NCBI GenBank assembly: GCA_003149345.1
Contig: QFWI01000016.1
Location: 248,001-312,000, forward strand
Origin: Vampirovibrio chlorellavorus
GTDB lineage: Bacteria > Cyanobacteriota > Vampirovibrionia > Vampirovibrionales > Vampirovibrionaceae
Direction: 5' to 3'
DNA length: 64,000 nucleotides
Part shown: piece after piece, positions 62,051 through 64,000 of the stretch
Position numbering within the stretch: position 1 is the stretch's first letter
Layout: each line of letters opens with the position of its first letter
The notes under the pieces: model-generated
The model's input: only the letters and a program-made list of their open reading frames with translations
What the model was told of the DNA's origin: nothing
Databases searched by the model: none
Translations under genes and position numbers: made by a program

Positions 62051-64000
62051 GTGAAGCCAGCGACCCAACGAATTACCCTGTTGGCGCTTTCCATCGGCAT
62101 CGCCGGTTACGGGCTGCTGAAACTCATTCCTGCTTTTATCGATACCGCGGACATCAAGGCTCAAATTGAAGAGGGCCTGCACGAGTCCACCGGGGTTCAT
62201 TTTCGTATCAAGGCGCTCACCCTGGAGGCGACCCTCTTTCAAGGGATTCAGGCTCACCTGAATACGACGGCCATTACGGATATCCAGCATCACCCGCTGG
62301 GGCAGATTGATAACATCACGGTGCAGATTCGCTATTTGCCCCTGCTGACCCGCCAGACCCCGGAAATCGCCAAAATTCACCTCAACCATGTGTTCATACC
62401 GGTGGGTCAGTATAGCCTGTTTAAATCGCTGAAGTTGAAGCTGGTCAAGCCCAAAAAAACAGGCTTCCTGAATCCTGCCGAACTCAAGGACACTGAACTG
62501 CTACTCACGGACTATCTGGTGGAGGACAGCAAACCCGCTCCCAGCAGTCGGGTGGATTTTCCAGGGATACAACGCTTTCGCATCGAGGGTCGCGAACTGT
62601 CCCTGCGTCATTTGGAGTCCCGGCGTCCTTTGTCCTTGTTGGCCAGGGGGCAACTGGCTTATTTGGCCGGGCGACCGAACCAGTCCAAACCGAAGCGCTT
62701 TCTGATAGCGCCCTATCAACTGTTTGTCGAAGCGCCTCAATCCATTACCCAGCCAAAGCACGTGTTTGGGCTGACCGATTTGAGCCGCCTGGAACTGACC
62801 TTGGGGGGGCAGCGGATTCCCTTGCGCGCCGTTTACCGCTACGACCCGCAGGCCTTGGCTGACGCGCGGCTAAAAAGCCGGGGCGTGAATATGAGTCAGG
62901 CTCAGGCGCTGGCATACCAGTTGGCAAATACCCTTGGCCCTCCCCTTCCGGCCTGGCCTTATCGCCTCACCGGCCTGATCACCGCTGATGCCCGCTTTCA
63001 TCTGTCCGTTAAACCGGAGACAATCAGCATTCGGTCAGCGCAAGGCAAACTGACTCTCAAGCAGCTGGCCCTGTCTCGTGCCAATCATCCTGAAACACTC
63101 CTGTTTAACGCCTTAAACGGACATATTCGTCTGAAGGGGCCAAAAATTGAGGTACACGACGGTAGGTTGCTGGCTCAGGGCTTGCCCTTGAACTTTTCAG
63201 GCTGGTATCAGCTGGATAGTGAGCGCTTGCAGGGGGTGTTGTTTGGACGCAACCTGAGTATGGATGCCTTGACGGATAAGGCGGTTCGCTGGGGTGTGCC
63301 CGCTTCCACCCTCAAGGGCCGCACGGTGCAGGGGATGCTGGATCTCAATGCCCACCTCACGGGCACGTTGGCTCGCCCCACCTACAAAGGATTATTGTTG
63401 TTACGCAACGGTGCTTTCGCCGACACTGGCCTTGGCATTCAGACCCAGCAACTACAAGGTCGATTGGCCTTTACTGGACAGGGCTTCGCCGCCCCGGTGT
63501 TGGCTTACACCGGGGGACTCCTTATTCCACGGGGCCGATTGGCCTCCGCCCAGCAGGGGGTGACCGTAGAGCAGTTTCAGGGGAATGTGGACTTTAGCGG
63601 AGAAGCCCGTCCCTTGTCCGGCAAGCTGACCCTGCCTGATTTGCGGGGAGTGCTGGCGTTTCAGAAGGGCCATTATCAAAATCCCAACTATCCCGCGCCC
63701 GTCACGGATCTGCAAGGTACCCTTCATTTACTGGGTCAGTGGATTCAGCTGGATGACGTGCGGGGGACACTGGGAGGGTCTGTTTTCAGGGTGCAGGGCA
63801 GGCTGGCCACCAGCTTGAAGCAGTATCAGCTGCAATTGACCGGAAACGACATTGATATTCCGCGCTTTAGCCGGGAAGTGTTGGCTAAATTGCCGGAAGC
63901 TGAGCCCCTGACCGACGTGGTAAAGCCATACAGTGGGGTGGGTAACCTGAATGTGACCATTCAGACCGGCCTAAAACTGGCCGGATCTCTGGATATCAAA
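62051..64000 (+). CDS. AsmA/TamB-like outer-membrane assembly protein, C-terminus beyond window
   Basis: 650 residues visible, still open at the edge. One N-terminal membrane anchor (ITLLALSIGIAGYGLLKLIP), then long repetitive beta structure with DUF3971/AsmA-like stretches (GVHFRIKALTLEATLFQGI; LDLNAHLTGTLARPTYKGLLLL). Such proteins bridge the periplasm and move lipid or outer-membrane protein. Start GTG 62051, with GGGGA five bases upstream; ATG 62039 is in frame but sits directly on GGAGG. Confidence 0.78.
   Translation, partial: MKPATQRITLLALSIGIAGYGLLKLIPAFIDTADIKAQIEEGLHESTGVHFRIKALTLEATLFQGIQAHLNTTAITDIQHHPLGQIDNITVQIRYLPLLTRQTPEIAKIHLNHVFIPVGQYSLFKSLKLKLVKPKKTGFLNPAELKDTELLLTDYLVEDSKPAPSSRVDFPGIQRFRIEGRELSLRHLESRRPLSLLARGQLAYLAGRPNQSKPKRFLIAPYQLFVEAPQSITQPKHVFGLTDLSRLELTLGGQRIPLRAVYRYDPQALADARLKSRGVNMSQAQALAYQLANTLGPPLPAWPYRLTGLITADARFHLSVKPETISIRSAQGKLTLKQLALSRANHPETLLFNALNGHIRLKGPKIEVHDGRLLAQGLPLNFSGWYQLDSERLQGVLFGRNLSMDALTDKAVRWGVPASTLKGRTVQGMLDLNAHLTGTLARPTYKGLLLLRNGAFADTGLGIQTQQLQGRLAFTGQGFAAPVLAYTGGLLIPRGRLASAQQGVTVEQFQGNVDFSGEARPLSGKLTLPDLRGVLAFQKGHYQNPNYPAPVTDLQGTLHLLGQWIQLDDVRGTLGGSVFRVQGRLATSLKQYQLQLTGNDIDIPRFSREVLAKLPEAEPLTDVVKPYSGVGNLNVTIQTGLKLAGSLDIK

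Noticed and set aside
1..64000. tRNA and rRNA genes
   Set aside because: I scanned the gaps for T-loop type strings and cloverleaf arms and found none convincing.

Overview
The window (about 53% GC by eye) is a bacterial chromosome segment from a Gram-negative-type cell: it carries lpxK, a heptosyltransferase-like GT9 gene, an AsmA/TamB-like gene, tatA and ftsEX. A non-photosynthetic relative of Cyanobacteria (Vampirovibrionia/Melainabacteria, possibly Vampirovibrio-like) is my best guess. It rests on the cyanobacterial-type class II FBPase, the mix of type IV pilin-like genes, a GH9 cellulase and eukaryote-type repeat proteins, and the absence of photosynthesis genes. It is inference, not proof. 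I saw no rRNA, tRNA, CRISPR array or intact transposase.

Layout. 1-4.2 kb: edge-truncated cyclophilin, DnaJ-like chaperone, mutL. 4.2-10.7 kb: an accessory cluster of EF-hand-like repeat proteins (4606, 5813, 10631) and a Gly/Tyr/Met-rich small protein (8493), interrupted by glpX. 10.8-17 kb: housekeeping (nucleoside transporter, folC, unknown gene, dcd, tyrA). 17.2-26.6 kb: an island of four putative host-interaction proteins. These are a transglutaminase-like repeat protein broken by an amber codon, an ankyrin protein, a coiled-coil protein and a glycine-zipper protein; the first and last share a disordered leader. 26.8-37.4 kb: three type IV pilin-like genes and a degenerate-matrixin TPR protein among leuS, a pentapeptide-repeat protein, rsmH, a MITE-like element and a lipase-like hydrolase. 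37.6-51.6 kb: MFS transporter, alpha-glucan phosphorylase homologue lacking its PLP lysine, ftsEX, membrane flavodoxin, miaB, folK, mutS2, GT9, lpxK, YkgJ-like protein. 51.7-64 kb: secreted transglutaminase/TPR protein, GH9 cellulase, GGDEF-like protein, two unknown genes, nadD, TadE-like, Fur-family regulator, tatA, and an AsmA/TamB-like gene running off the edge.

The most interesting signal is an exact 9-mer, TGTTTTTAT. It lies upstream of and in the same orientation as six accessory genes: the four members of the EF-hand/small-protein cluster and the two leader-sharing proteins. I found only one other copy in the window, inside a coding region. This suggests one regulon joining two loci that are otherwise linked only by lack of homology to housekeeping genes. 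The EF-hand-like repeats recall, from memory, those of the type III translocators HrpF/NolX. A co-regulated surface or secreted system acting on another cell is a reasonable working hypothesis.
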